Below, in pieces: positions 8,049 to 17,274 of a stretch of 64,000 nt of DNA (position 1 is the first letter of the stretch; each line of letters starts with the position of its first letter). The position numbers and the translations under genes are program-made. The stretch spans positions 186,001 through 250,000 of the forward strand of contig JANQMX010000058.1 in assembly GCA_028279885.1 (NCBI GenBank). The letters are read 5' to 3'. The notes under the pieces were generated by a model. It searched no databases. It saw only the letters and a program-made list of their open reading frames with translations, and was not told the DNA's origin. This DNA comes from Rhodovibrionaceae bacterium (GTDB lineage Bacteria > Pseudomonadota > Alphaproteobacteria > Kiloniellales > DSM-21159).

Positions 8049-8936
8049 CTAATCTGATCGCGCCGGGCGGCGGCCGACAGCCGCTTGTGTGACCGCGTGG
8101 CCAAAGACCGCAAGGAAAACGATCGCTCCGCCAGTCAAGCTCGCGGCCGGTGGAAGTTCGGCCAGAAGGACTGCGGCGAGGATAATGGCAAAGGGAGTCT
8201 CGGCGGTCCCAAGCAGGCCCGACTCGGCCGCCGGGATACGCCGCGTTCCCTCCGTCCAGAGGACCACCGCCGCGGCGAACGATAGTCCGAAGAGCGTCAG
8301 GAGCAGCGCATCTCGGGCCGAGACGTGCAAAGGCGCTGTCATCGGCAAGCTGGCGAAGAACAGCAGCAAGGCCGACGCACCGCCGGCCCAGACGACCGAG
8401 ACACCGCGAAAGCGGCGAATCAGCACCATGTAGAGCGCGCTGCCACAGGTCATGGCGACGGCCATAAGGTCCCCGGCAAGGCTGAAGGAGCCCAGACCCC
8501 CGGCCACGACCACGGTTACGCCCGCAAGGGAAAGCAAGCCGGCGAGCAGCGTTTGTAAGGAGAGAGTTTCGCGCAGCAGCCACCATCCTAGCGCCGCGGC
8601 GATGAAAGGGGCGGTGGCATAGATGACGGCCACATTGGCCACGTAGGTCAGCTTGAAGGCGTAAATGAAGGCAAGGCTGGCGAGGCTACCGACGGCGGCC
8701 AGCAGCCAGCCTTCTGGGCCAAGACGGAAGGCATTAGCCAGAGAGGCTCCATTTCGACGGCAGGTGACATAGGCCGCAATGGCAAGAGAGCCGATCAGCC
8801 CGCGCCAGCAGACGATGGTCCAGACGTCGGCGGTGATTGCCTTGGTGAGCACACCGGAGAGACTGAACATCAAGGCGGAGCCAATGACGAGCAGGCCGCC
8901 AATCATCCGCCCGTCGTTTGTCGTCGCAGGGATCAC
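8049..8936 (-). CDS. DMT-superfamily (EamA) transporter
   Basis: About ten membrane segments in 295 residues arranged as two EamA repeats (roughly residues 12-140 and 155-285), with the conserved pattern FIAAALGWWLLRETLS at the end of the first repeat and its counterpart FAIILAAVLLAELPPAA in the second. Members export amino acids or other metabolites in the inner membrane; the substrate cannot be deduced. Translation starts at GTG. The gene lies downstream of, and in the same direction as, the HAD hydrolase but is separated from it by a strong hairpin. Confidence 0.88.
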   Translation of the reverse strand: MIPATTNDGRMIGGLLVIGSALMFSLSGVLTKAITADVWTIVCWRGLIGSLAIAAYVTCRRNGASLANAFRLGPEGWLLAAVGSLASLAFIYAFKLTYVANVAVIYATAPFIAAALGWWLLRETLSLQTLLAGLLSLAGVTVVVAGGLGSFSLAGDLMAVAMTCGSALYMVLIRRFRGVSVVWAGGASALLLFFASLPMTAPLHVSARDALLLTLFGLSFAAAVVLWTEGTRRIPAAESGLLGTAETPFAIILAAVLLAELPPAASLTGGAIVFLAVFGHAVTQAAVGRRPARSD

Positions 8937-8993
8937 CGTCGCCGCCCTCTGCCTTCGCCTTGCCCACCTGCCGCAGTGGGACTTAGCGAAGGT

Positions 8994-9017
8994 CTGCTGA
9001 CAGCGTCCTGTCAGCAG
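8994..9017 (-). terminator. Perfect 10-bp hairpin overlapping the HAD gene stop codon
   Basis: CTGCTGACAG (8994-9003) and CTGTCAGCAG (9008-9017) form a mismatch-free stem with the loop CGTC. The stop codon of the minus-strand HAD gene (9011-9013) lies inside the stem. No T-run follows, so it may act as a terminator, a pause site or an mRNA 3'-end stabiliser. Confidence 0.5.
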
Positions 9018-9718
9018 CCTTGAGGGGCTTCCGGCAGACCGGACAGCCAGCGCCGGGTAATGGCTTCGGCGTCGGCAAAACTGTCAGCGACATGGTGAGC
9101 GCCGGCGGCAACCAGGCGGGCGGCGTGGCCGGCTTGGATGTGAGAGGCCGCGGTAAGCCCGATGACGGTCATGCCGGCAGCGATCGCCGCTTCCACACCG
9201 GTGGGGCCGTCTTCCAGGACGAGGCAGCACGATGGGGCGACACCGACCTGTTCGGCCGCATAGAGAAAGACATCCGGTGCCGGCTTGCCGCGGGCGACCA
9301 TGCTGGCGCTGTAGACGTGGGGCCTGAACTGGTCGCGCAAGCCTAGCACCTCGAGGCAGAGGGCCAGACGGTCCGGCGACGAGGATGACGCGATACAGCG
9401 CTGCGGCTCCGGAAAGGCCATCAGATAGTCATGCAGGCCCGCAACCACCTTGAGATCTTTGCCGAGGGCGGCAAGCGTTCTTTCCTGCAGCGCCTCTGGA
9501 AAACCTTCCGGGAGTGGGCGACCTATGGCCCGCGCAATTTCGGCCAGCACCTCCGGGGCGCGCTTGCCCATATAGCGCTTGTAGGAGTCCTCTCGGCTGG
9601 TGGGCACGCCAAGCTCGGAAACCGCCTCGGCCAGGACGTCGTTTGCGACAACCTCGCTGTCGGCAACCACGCCGTCGAAGTCGAAGATCAGAAGGCGGTT
9701 TGCCGGCTGGTCATCCAT
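9011..9718 (-). CDS. HAD-superfamily phosphatase, beta-phosphoglucomutase/phosphoglycolate phosphatase-like
   Basis: A 235-residue subfamily I HAD enzyme with motif 1 FDFDGVVADSE (nucleophile Asp13, acid Asp15), motif 2 SSSS (CIASSSSPDR), motif 3 lysine in RGKPAPDVFL and motif 4 acidic pair in VLEDGPTGVEAA. A helical cap lies between motifs 1 and 2. These are soluble Mg-dependent phosphatases or sugar phosphomutases. The ATG at 9718 was chosen because the HAD core begins right after it; the longer upstream frame is not protein-like. The gene is divergent from the DUF6134 gene. Confidence 0.9.
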   Translation of the reverse strand: MDDQPANRLLIFDFDGVVADSEVVANDVLAEAVSELGVPTSREDSYKRYMGKRAPEVLAEIARAIGRPLPEGFPEALQERTLAALGKDLKVVAGLHDYLMAFPEPQRCIASSSSPDRLALCLEVLGLRDQFRPHVYSASMVARGKPAPDVFLYAAEQVGVAPSCCLVLEDGPTGVEAAIAAGMTVIGLTAASHIQAGHAARLVAAGAHHVADSFADAEAITRRWLSGLPEAPQGC

Positions 9719-9912
9719 GGTCTTGCAGTGGGCCCGGGGGGTTCGTGTAAAACGGGATAAAGGACAGCCGTTCTGCAGCGCGCGTGAAGAGATGGGGGCC
9801 TTTTGGCACGAACCTGCGACAGTGCTGTAGACCGCTGGACCGGTCGGGGCAAACCGCCTTTTCTCGCCCGACCTGCCGGCTATGCTGCCAACGAGAAGGA
9901 GGGGAAGGTTCA

Positions 9913-10554
9913 ATGAAACGACGGAACTTTGCGGCAGGCATGGCTGTTCTGGCGGCTTTTGGCCCAAGGGCTTTGCAGGCAGCGGTACGGGACCCATTGC
10001 CGGCCGAGGGGGTCGAGCTGACCTACAAGGTCTTCTACGGCAAGCAGGACATCGGTCAGCAGACTGTTTCGATACGCCAGCACGATGAGGCCGGGCATGT
10101 GGTCGTCGCGTACCGCACCAAGCTCAAAGTGAAGATTCTCTTCACCACCGCTTACGAGCTGGACCACAACAGCACCGAGGTTTGGAACGGCTTCACCCTC
10201 AAGTCCCTGCGCGCCAAGACCGTCGAGGATGGCGAGCACTTCGAGGTCGAGGGGGAAGCGACGGACGATGGCTTCCGCGTTCGTCAGGGCCTATCGGACT
10301 GGACGGCGCCTAACGACACGGTGACCAGCGATAGCTTCTGGGTCGCCGCTGCGCTGACCGCGCCGAACGTGATTAACGCGCGAAGCGGAGAGTCCTCTGC
10401 GCTCCAGGTGACTGACCTCGGCAACAGCCGCTGGCGTTTGGAGGCGGACTTCGACGATGGGCCGATCAAAGCCACGCTGCGCTTCGACGGGGACTTTCTC
10501 GCGGAGGCCGAGGTCGATAGCGGCGGCCATCTCGTCAACTTCCAGCGGGTCTAA
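9913..10554 (+). CDS. Exported DUF6134-family protein
   Basis: A 213-residue protein. The N-terminus KRRNFAAGMAVLAAFGPRAL ends in ALQA and looks like a signal peptide; the twin arginine followed by xFxxG hints at Tat rather than Sec export. The mature part has a beta-rich pattern and the segment STEVWNGFTLKSLRAKTVED, which fits the DUF6134 family of unknown function. A strong ribosome site (GAAGGAGGGG) is 7 to 10 bases upstream of the ATG. The next gene also encodes a secreted protein and may be co-transcribed (46-base gap). Confidence 0.75.
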   Translation: MKRRNFAAGMAVLAAFGPRALQAAVRDPLPAEGVELTYKVFYGKQDIGQQTVSIRQHDEAGHVVVAYRTKLKVKILFTTAYELDHNSTEVWNGFTLKSLRAKTVEDGEHFEVEGEATDDGFRVRQGLSDWTAPNDTVTSDSFWVAAALTAPNVINARSGESSALQVTDLGNSRWRLEADFDDGPIKATLRFDGDFLAEAEVDSGGHLVNFQRV

Positions 10555-10600
10555 GTCGTCGTTTAGAATCAGCCTGGTCGCTTAAGCGAGAGGTATTGCC

Positions 10601-11233
10601 ATGGTCCTGCGCGCTTCCATCGTTGTGCTGGTGCTCTTGGCTATGAGGCTCGCAGCGGCGGGCGAGCCGGGCAGCGGCCTCTACGCCGAGGACTGCAGAA
10701 CGCCTGACACCGGCTTTGCGGTTGAGATTGCCGCCGACGGCACGGCCGAGGTTACTGCCGGAGGCGAGGTCTACGCCGACCTTCTGACGTCCTATTCCTT
10801 CTTTGGCGTGCGGACGCCCGCTGACTTCCATATCGCCGTGCTGTTCGGGCGCGAGCGGTCGCCGGTGCCCATGAAGGACGGTGCGCCCGGCTGGTTGGAA
10901 ATCTGGAAAGGGGAAGCTGCCTACTATCTCCTGGTCAACGGTGAGACGGCGCCGCAGTATTCCTTCTGCGCCGAGGTGGCGCGGCGCGAGGTTTGGAGCT
11001 GCAGCGAGAAGAACACCAAGTTGCAAGTGACGGCCTTCAAGACCGAGCCCGAAACCATCAAGCTCGTTCGGGGTAACGAGAGCACGACGGCCATCCAGCG
11101 TCGGTCCGGGTCCGGCGTGCGCTACCTGGGTTCTTCCGGCGTCGTGTTCTGGATGAAGGGAAGGGAGGCGACGCTCGAATGGCCGCAGGGCACGGACGAG
11201 CAGTGCCGCTATCAAGGTCCGTTGGGCGAATAG
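10601..11233 (+). CDS. Secreted protein with C-terminal MliC-like (lysozyme inhibitor) domain
   Basis: The first 20 residues (ending AMRLAAAG) form a signal peptide. The N-terminal half of the mature protein (about 22-120) is unrecognised. The C-terminal part (about 125-207) matches the pattern of MliC/PliC, membrane-bound inhibitors of c-type lysozyme: a WSCSEKNTKLQVTAF strand start, then SGSGVRYLGSSGVVFWMKG (family pattern SGxRY...FWxKGxEA), ATLEW and a final Cys. MliC proteins block lysozyme in the periplasm. The domain call is by eye. Neighbours on either side share no obvious pathway, and the gene ends only 5 bases from the convergent DUF2160 stop. Confidence 0.6.
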   Translation: MVLRASIVVLVLLAMRLAAAGEPGSGLYAEDCRTPDTGFAVEIAADGTAEVTAGGEVYADLLTSYSFFGVRTPADFHIAVLFGRERSPVPMKDGAPGWLEIWKGEAAYYLLVNGETAPQYSFCAEVARREVWSCSEKNTKLQVTAFKTEPETIKLVRGNESTTAIQRRSGSGVRYLGSSGVVFWMKGREATLEWPQGTDEQCRYQGPLGE

Positions 11234-11238
11234 CGGCC

Positions 11239-11520
11239 TCAAACCCAGCGGAAGACGGAGCCGGCGTAGATTAGCGCGATGGCCAGGCCGCCCCAAAGCG
11301 GGGTGCCCATGACCGCGAGCCAGGCGAGGAAGATCATCGCCGAACCGAGCAGGGAGATGAACAGCCGGTCGCCGCGGGTGGTCACCAGGCCCAGCGCACC
11401 GCGCCGCGGCGCGCCGCCGGGCGAGCGCAGCTCCCAGACGATCATCGAGGTCAGGCAGAGCGCAATGAAGCAAAAGAAGGCGGCGGTGGGCCAGGTCCAA
11501 GCCATCCAGCTGAGCGACAT
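11239..11520 (-). CDS. DUF2160 small integral membrane protein of the glycerol ABC locus
   Basis: A 93-residue protein with about three membrane segments (around 8-27, 55-70 and 74-90) and a basic loop ELRSPGGAPRRGALG. DUF2160 proteins are regularly encoded after the glycerol ABC permeases in alphaproteobacteria; their role is unknown but association with the transporter is likely. The ATG at 11520 follows the glpQ stop by 23 bases. The longer overlapping frame in this position runs antisense-like through glpQ and was rejected. Confidence 0.85.
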   Translation of the reverse strand: MSLSWMAWTWPTAAFFCFIALCLTSMIVWELRSPGGAPRRGALGLVTTRGDRLFISLLGSAMIFLAWLAVMGTPLWGGLAIALIYAGSVFRWV

Positions 11521-11543
11521 TTGGCGTCCTCCTTGCGCTGCGG

Positions 11544-12343
11544 TCACACGCGGCCCAGGGCGAAGCCCTTGGCGATGTAGTTGCGCACGAAATAGATCAC
11601 GATGGCGCCCGGTATAATCGTGAGAGCGCCGGCGGCGGCCAGGAGTCCAAGCTCGTAGCCGGAGGTACTGGCTGTTCGGGTCATCGTGGCGGCGATGGGC
11701 TTGGCCTCCACTGCGGTCAGGGTCTTGGCCAGCAAGAGCTCGACCCAGGAGAACATGAAGCAGAAGAAGGCGGCGACCCCGATGCCCGAAGAGATGTTGG
11801 GAATGAAGATCTTGAAGAAGAAGCGCGGGAAGGAGTAGCCGTCGACGTAGGCGGTCTCGTCGAGCTCCCGCGGCACGCCGGACATGAAGCCCTCCAGGAT
11901 CCAGACGGCAAGCGGGATGTTGAAGAGGCAGTGCGCCAGCGCCACGGCGAAGGGCGTGTCGAACAGGCCGACCGCAGAGTAGAGCTGGAAGAAGGGCAGG
12001 GCGAAGACCGCCGGCGGCGCCATGCGGTTGCTCAGCAGCCAGAAGAAGAGGTGCTTGTCGCCGATGAAGCGATAGCGCGAGAAGGCGTAGGCGGCGGGCA
12101 GGGCGACGGTGATAGAGATCACCGTGTTCATCACCACGTAGGTGATGGAGTTGATGTAGCCGCTGTACCAGGTCGGGTCGGTGAAGATCTCCCGGTAATT
12201 GTCGAGCGTGAACTCGTGCGGCCAGAGGGAGAAGCCGCCGAGGATCTCGTTGGTCGTCTTGAACGACATGTTCAAGAGCCAATAGATCGGCAGCATCAGG
12301 AAGATGATGTAGAGCATGAGGGGGAGACCTCTCAGGCGCGGCA

Positions 12344-12344
<1 letters not shown>
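11544..12344 (-). CDS. glpQ: Glycerol ABC transporter permease GlpQ
   Basis: A 266-residue inner-membrane permease of the binding-protein-dependent MalG/UgpE class with six hydrophobic segments. The EAA loop reads ELDETAYVDGYSFPRFFFKIFIP, where the permease docks on the ATPases. Its ATG shares one base with the stop of the other permease gene (TGATG), so the pair is coupled. The name follows the alphaproteobacterial glpSTPQV glycerol transporter. In this class two different permeases form the channel. Confidence 0.9.
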
Positions 12345-13210
<866 letters not shown>

Positions 13211-13220
13211 GGCCCGACCT

Positions 13221-14288
13221 TTAGTTCACGATCCAGCCGTCTGCGTAGACCTGGGTGTGGTCCGGGTCGAAACGCAGAAAGGCGTGATCGGCCGGCACGG
13301 GGATGCCTTCGCCGACCAGGAGGTTGACGCGGGTCGCGCCGCAGCGCGTCTCGACGATGCGGTAGCGTCCGGCATCGCTGACCTTGACGATCTCGGCGGG
13401 CACGCCGCTATCATCTAGGCTGATGAACTCCGGCCTGACGCCGATCTCGATCTTGGCACCGGGTTCTGCCGTGCCGGGCGCGCGGGCCGTGTCGATGCGT
13501 TGGCCGTCGAACCAGGCGGCGCCTTCGCGCAGCTCGGCCGGCAGCAGGTTCATGCCCGGCGAGCCGATGAAGTGGCCAACGAAGGTGTGCTGCGGCCGCT
13601 CGAAGAGCTCGACCGGCGTGCCGACCTGCACCACCACCCCTTCCTGCATGACCACCACCTGGTCGGCGAAGGTCAGCGCCTCGGTCTGGTCGTGGGTCAC
13701 GTAAATCATGGTGGTACGCACCTTCTGGTGCAGCTCCTTGAGCTTGGAGCGCAACAGCCACTTCAGGTGCGGGTCGATGACGGTGAGCGGCTCGTCGAAC
13801 ATGATGACGTTGACGTCCGGGCGCACCAGGCCGCGGCCGAGCGAGATCTTCTGCTTGCCGTCGGCCGTCAGACCGGCGGCGCGGCGTTCCAAGGTTGCGG
13901 TGAGGTCGAGCATCTCGGCAATCTCCCGCACGCGGGCGTCGATCTCCTCATCCGCCACGCCGCGATTGCGGAGAGGGAAGGCCAGGTTCTCGTAGACCGT
14001 CATGGTGTCGTAGACGACCGGGAACTGGAAAACCTGCGCGATGTTGCGCTGGTCCGGCGGCATCGCGGTGACGTCCACGTCGTCGAACAGGATGCGGCCT
14101 TCGGTTGGCTGTAGCAGGCCGGAGATGAGGTTGAGCAGGGTGGTCTTGCCGCAGCCGGAAGGGCCGAGCAGGGCATAGGCGCCGCCGTTGGACCAGTCGA
14201 TGTCGATCTGTTTGAGCGCCCAGTCCGCCTCGCTCTTCGGGTTCGGCAGATAGCTGTGGCGTAGCTGGCGCAGGCCGATGCGGGCCAT
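13221..14288 (-). CDS. glpT: Glycerol ABC transporter ATP-binding protein GlpT
   Basis: A 355-residue ABC ATPase with a C-terminal TOBE-like regulatory domain (about residues 240-355). Walker A is GPSGCGKT, Walker B VNVIMFDEP with catalytic Glu, and the H-loop THDQTEAL is intact. The signature motif is not LSGGQ but LTADGKQKIS, and the D-loop is VIDP. This altered signature is, to my knowledge, usual for GlpT-type subunits. Together with GlpS it should form an asymmetric ATPase dimer (see findings). The upstream in-frame extension lacks sense, and the ATG precedes the typical first strand. Confidence 0.9.
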   Translation of the reverse strand: MARIGLRQLRHSYLPNPKSEADWALKQIDIDWSNGGAYALLGPSGCGKTTLLNLISGLLQPTEGRILFDDVDVTAMPPDQRNIAQVFQFPVVYDTMTVYENLAFPLRNRGVADEEIDARVREIAEMLDLTATLERRAAGLTADGKQKISLGRGLVRPDVNVIMFDEPLTVIDPHLKWLLRSKLKELHQKVRTTMIYVTHDQTEALTFADQVVVMQEGVVVQVGTPVELFERPQHTFVGHFIGSPGMNLLPAELREGAAWFDGQRIDTARAPGTAEPGAKIEIGVRPEFISLDDSGVPAEIVKVSDAGRYRIVETRCGATRVNLLVGEGIPVPADHAFLRFDPDHTQVYADGWIVN

Positions 14289-14319
14289 CAGTCGGTGCCT
14301 CTCTTTGTCTTCGCGCCAA

Positions 14320-15378
14320 TCATGCGACCAGAGCCTCGTCCGGACCGAAGTAGAGGCAGCGCTCGGTATCGATGAAGAAGCTCGCCACTTCGCCCACTTC
14401 GTGGGGGTGAATGCCGTGCGACTGCGAGACCCAGCTGCGGCCCTCGAGATCGAAGTGGATGATGCTCTCCGAGCCACTCAGCTCGGTGACCTGCACCTGG
14501 CCGCTGACCTGCACGGCATTCGCTCCGGCGGCGCGCGGCGTCAGGTGGTGCGGACGGATGCCGACGGTGTAGGGGCCGTCGGGCATGGCGAGACCATTGG
14601 CCGGCCAGCGCACCTGTTCGTTGAGTATGATGGTGTCGCCCTGCCGCTGAACGGCCGCGGTGTTGATCGGTGGGTCGGAGAAGACCCGAGCGCTGACGAG
14701 ATCCTTCGGCGCGCGGTAGATCCGCGAGGTCTCGCCGAACTGCGTCACCCGGCCTTCGTAGAGGGTCGCCGTGTGGCCGCCGAGCAGCAAGGCTTCGGCC
14801 GGCTCGGTCGTGGCATAGACCACGGTGCAGCCGCGGTCGGCGAAGAGCCGGGGCAGCTCGTCGCGCAGCTCCTCGCGCAGTTTGAAATCCAGATTGGCCA
14901 GCGGCTCGTCGAGCAGTACCAGATCGGAGTCCTTGACCAGTGCCCGGGCCAGGGCGGTGCGCTGCTGCTGGCCGCCGGAGAGCTCGGCCGGTTTGCGCTT
15001 GAGCATCGGCGAGAGACGCAGCAACTCGGCGACGCTTTCGACGCGGCGCGTGATCTCCTGGCTCGGCAGCCGGGCGACGCGCAGGGGCGAGGCGATGTTC
15101 TCGAAGACGCTGAGGTTGGGGTAGTTGATGAACTGCTGGTGCACCATCGAGACGTTGCGCTGCTGCACCGAGACACCGGTCACGTTCTTGCCGTCGAACC
15201 AGATCTCCCCGGAGGCCGGGCGCTCAAGGCCGGCCATGAGCTGCATCAGGCTGGTCTTTCCGGCCAGCGTCGAGCCGAGCAGGATGTTGAAGCCGCTCTC
15301 CGCCAGGGCCAGGGAGGTCTCGTAGATGTGGACCTCGCCGCCCACACGTTTGGAGACTCCCTTGAGTTCAAGCGTCAT
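14320..15378 (-). CDS. glpS: Glycerol ABC transporter ATP-binding protein GlpS
   Basis: A 352-residue ABC ATPase of the MalK/UgpC shape with a C-terminal TOBE domain. Walker A is GSTLAGKT, the signature LSGGQQQRTA is canonical, and Walker B is LVLLDEPLANLD. The H-loop histidine is replaced: the site reads YATTEPAEAL instead of YVTHDQxEA. GlpS pairs with GlpT on the cytoplasmic face to energise glycerol import. The gene starts 140 bases after the glpV stop, across a strong hairpin, and 31 bases separate it from glpT. Confidence 0.9.
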   Translation of the reverse strand: MTLELKGVSKRVGGEVHIYETSLALAESGFNILLGSTLAGKTSLMQLMAGLERPASGEIWFDGKNVTGVSVQQRNVSMVHQQFINYPNLSVFENIASPLRVARLPSQEITRRVESVAELLRLSPMLKRKPAELSGGQQQRTALARALVKDSDLVLLDEPLANLDFKLREELRDELPRLFADRGCTVVYATTEPAEALLLGGHTATLYEGRVTQFGETSRIYRAPKDLVSARVFSDPPINTAAVQRQGDTIILNEQVRWPANGLAMPDGPYTVGIRPHHLTPRAAGANAVQVSGQVQVTELSGSESIIHFDLEGRSWVSQSHGIHPHEVGEVASFFIDTERCLYFGPDEALVA

Positions 15379-15464
15379 TGGGCAACTTCTTCGGGGGCAA
15401 CTTCTCTGACGCGGCACGGCCGCGAACGGTTGAAAGCATAGCGAGGGTGCAGCGGGAAACGAAA

Positions 15465-15495
15465 GGCCGAGGAGGGTGGAAGGCCCTCCCCGGCC
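15465..15495 (-). terminator. Hairpin with T-rich tail between glpV and glpS
   Basis: GGCCG (15465-15469) pairs with CGGCC (15491-15495) and GGAGGG (15471-15476) with CCCTCC (15484-15489); on the minus strand the one mismatch is a G-U pair. On that strand the stem is followed by TTTCGTTT. It is probably a partial terminator that keeps glpV mRNA in excess over the membrane subunits. Confidence 0.6.
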
Positions 15496-15518
15496 AGGTG
15501 GTTAGGCACGTTGAAGCT

Positions 15519-17261
15519 TTAGTTGCCCTGAGCCCACTGCTGGATCAGCTCCTCGTAGGCGATTGTTTCGCCTTGCGGCTTTTCGTTCGCCAGCTTGGCC
15601 TTGGGCGAGCCCGGCTGCTCGAGCCAGTAAGAGGCTTCCCGCTCCTCGTTGAGCCGCGGGCCGCAGCCGCCGTAGGTGCCGGCACGCTCGTCGGCGGACT
15701 GCATGCGGGCCATGACCTGGTCCATCTCGCTGGCCAGGCGGTCCATGGCTTCCTGCGGCGTGAAGGCGCCGGAGTTCACGTCACCGATCTGCTGCCACCA
15801 GATCTGCGCCAGCTTGGGATAGTCGGGCACGTTGACGCCCGTCGGGCTCCAGCGCACGCGGTCGGGCGAGCGATAGAACTCGACGAGGCCGCCGAGCTTC
15901 GGCGCGCGCTCGGTGAAGGACTCGTGGTTCACCGAGCTGTCGCGGATGAAGGTCAGGCCCACGTGGCTCTTCTTCACATCGACCGTCTTGGAGGTGACGA
16001 ACTGAGCGTAGAGCCAGGCGGCCTTGCGACGGTCGACCGGGGTCGAGTTGAACAGCGTCCAGGAGCCTGCGTCCTGATAGCCCAGCTTCTGGCCGTCCTC
16101 CCAATAGGGGCCGTAGGGCGAGGGAGCCATGCGCCAAAGGGGATTGCCCTCTGCATCGACGGTGTTGTTGCCCTCGCTCTGAGGCTTGACCATGGAGGCG
16201 GTGAAAGCGGTGTACCAGAAGATCTGCTGGGCCACGTTGCCTTGCGAGAGGGCCGGCAGCGACTGGTAGAAGTCGTAGCTGGCCGCAGCCGGAGGGGCGT
16301 ACTTGCGCAGCCACTCGTCCCACTTGCGGATGGCATAGACCGCGGCCGGGCCGTTGGCGGCACCGCCGCGGGTGACCGAGGCGCCGACCGGGTTGCAGGT
16401 GCCTTCCTCCATGCGGATGCCCCACTCGTCGACCGGCACGCCGTTTGGCAGGCCCTTGGAGCCGGCGCCGGCCATGGAGAGCCAGGCGTCCGTCATGCGC
16501 CAGCCAAGGTCAGGTGCGCGCTTGCCGTAGTCCATGTGGCCGTAGACGCGCACGCCGTCGATCTCCTTGACGTGCTCGGTGAAGAACTCGGCGATGTCCT
16601 CATAGGCCGACCAGTTGCGCGGCACGCCGAGCTCGTAGCCGTAGATATCCTCGAACTGGCTCTTGATCTCTGGCCGGTCGAACCAGTCCTTGCGGAACCA
16701 GTAGAGGTTGGCGAACTGCTGACCGGGCAACTGGTAGAGCTTGCCGTCGGGGCCGGTGGTGAAGCTCTTGCCGATGAAGTCGTCGACGTCGAGCATGGGG
16801 TTGGTGACGTCCTTGCCGTCGCCTTCCATCCAATCGGTCAGGTTGACGGCGAGCTGGAGGCGCGAGTGGGTGCCGATCAGATCGGAGTCGTTGATGTAGG
16901 CGTCGTAGAGATTGCGCTTGGTCTGCATCTGGGTTTGCACCGCCTGCACGACCTCGCCTTCGCCGAGCAGCTGATGGTTGACCTTGATGCCGGTGATCTC
17001 CTCGAAGGCCTGGGTCAGCGTCTTCGACTCGTACTCGTGGGTCGGAATTGTCTCCGACAGCACGTTGATCTCCATGCCCTGGAAGGGCTCGGCCGCCTTG
17101 ATGAACCACTCCATCTCCTGCAGCTGCTCCTCGCGGGAGAGCGCGGAGGGCTGAAACTCGGAATCGATCCAGCGTTCGGCGGCTGCCATGTCCGCCCTGA
17201 CGTCTCCGTTGACGGACGTCAAAGCGGCCGCGGCGACGGCAGCCAATAGATATCGTCTCAT
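15519..17261 (-). CDS. glpV: Glycerol ABC transporter periplasmic binding protein GlpV
   Basis: A 580-residue extracellular solute-binding protein, larger than sugar-binding relatives, as is usual for GlpV. Residues 1-24 (ending GDVRA) form the signal peptide, then long alpha/beta lobes with signature-like stretches LLGEGEVVQAVQTQMQTK and PGQQFANLYWFRKDWFD. It captures glycerol for GlpPQ. The start at 17261 has GGAGG 6 bases upstream; the frame continues further upstream but without coding character. A 12-base direct repeat lies just before the ribosome site. The gene is first in the operon and divergent from glpR. Confidence 0.92.
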   Translation of the reverse strand: MRRYLLAAVAAAALTSVNGDVRADMAAAERWIDSEFQPSALSREEQLQEMEWFIKAAEPFQGMEINVLSETIPTHEYESKTLTQAFEEITGIKVNHQLLGEGEVVQAVQTQMQTKRNLYDAYINDSDLIGTHSRLQLAVNLTDWMEGDGKDVTNPMLDVDDFIGKSFTTGPDGKLYQLPGQQFANLYWFRKDWFDRPEIKSQFEDIYGYELGVPRNWSAYEDIAEFFTEHVKEIDGVRVYGHMDYGKRAPDLGWRMTDAWLSMAGAGSKGLPNGVPVDEWGIRMEEGTCNPVGASVTRGGAANGPAAVYAIRKWDEWLRKYAPPAAASYDFYQSLPALSQGNVAQQIFWYTAFTASMVKPQSEGNNTVDAEGNPLWRMAPSPYGPYWEDGQKLGYQDAGSWTLFNSTPVDRRKAAWLYAQFVTSKTVDVKKSHVGLTFIRDSSVNHESFTERAPKLGGLVEFYRSPDRVRWSPTGVNVPDYPKLAQIWWQQIGDVNSGAFTPQEAMDRLASEMDQVMARMQSADERAGTYGGCGPRLNEEREASYWLEQPGSPKAKLANEKPQGETIAYEELIQQWAQGN

Positions 17262-17274
17262 TGTGTCCTCCCGG

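Noticed and set aside
11239-12282. 347-codon frame running through glpQ into the DUF2160 gene
   Set aside because: Only its last 93 codons are protein-like (the DUF2160 protein); the rest is a Arg/Leu/His-rich out-of-frame reading of glpQ.
15378-17249. 623-codon plus-strand frame opposite glpV
   Set aside because: Antisense shadow in a high-GC gene: repetitive, His/Val/Gly/Arg-rich translation with no domain, while glpV on the other strand has a signal peptide, ribosome site and family features.
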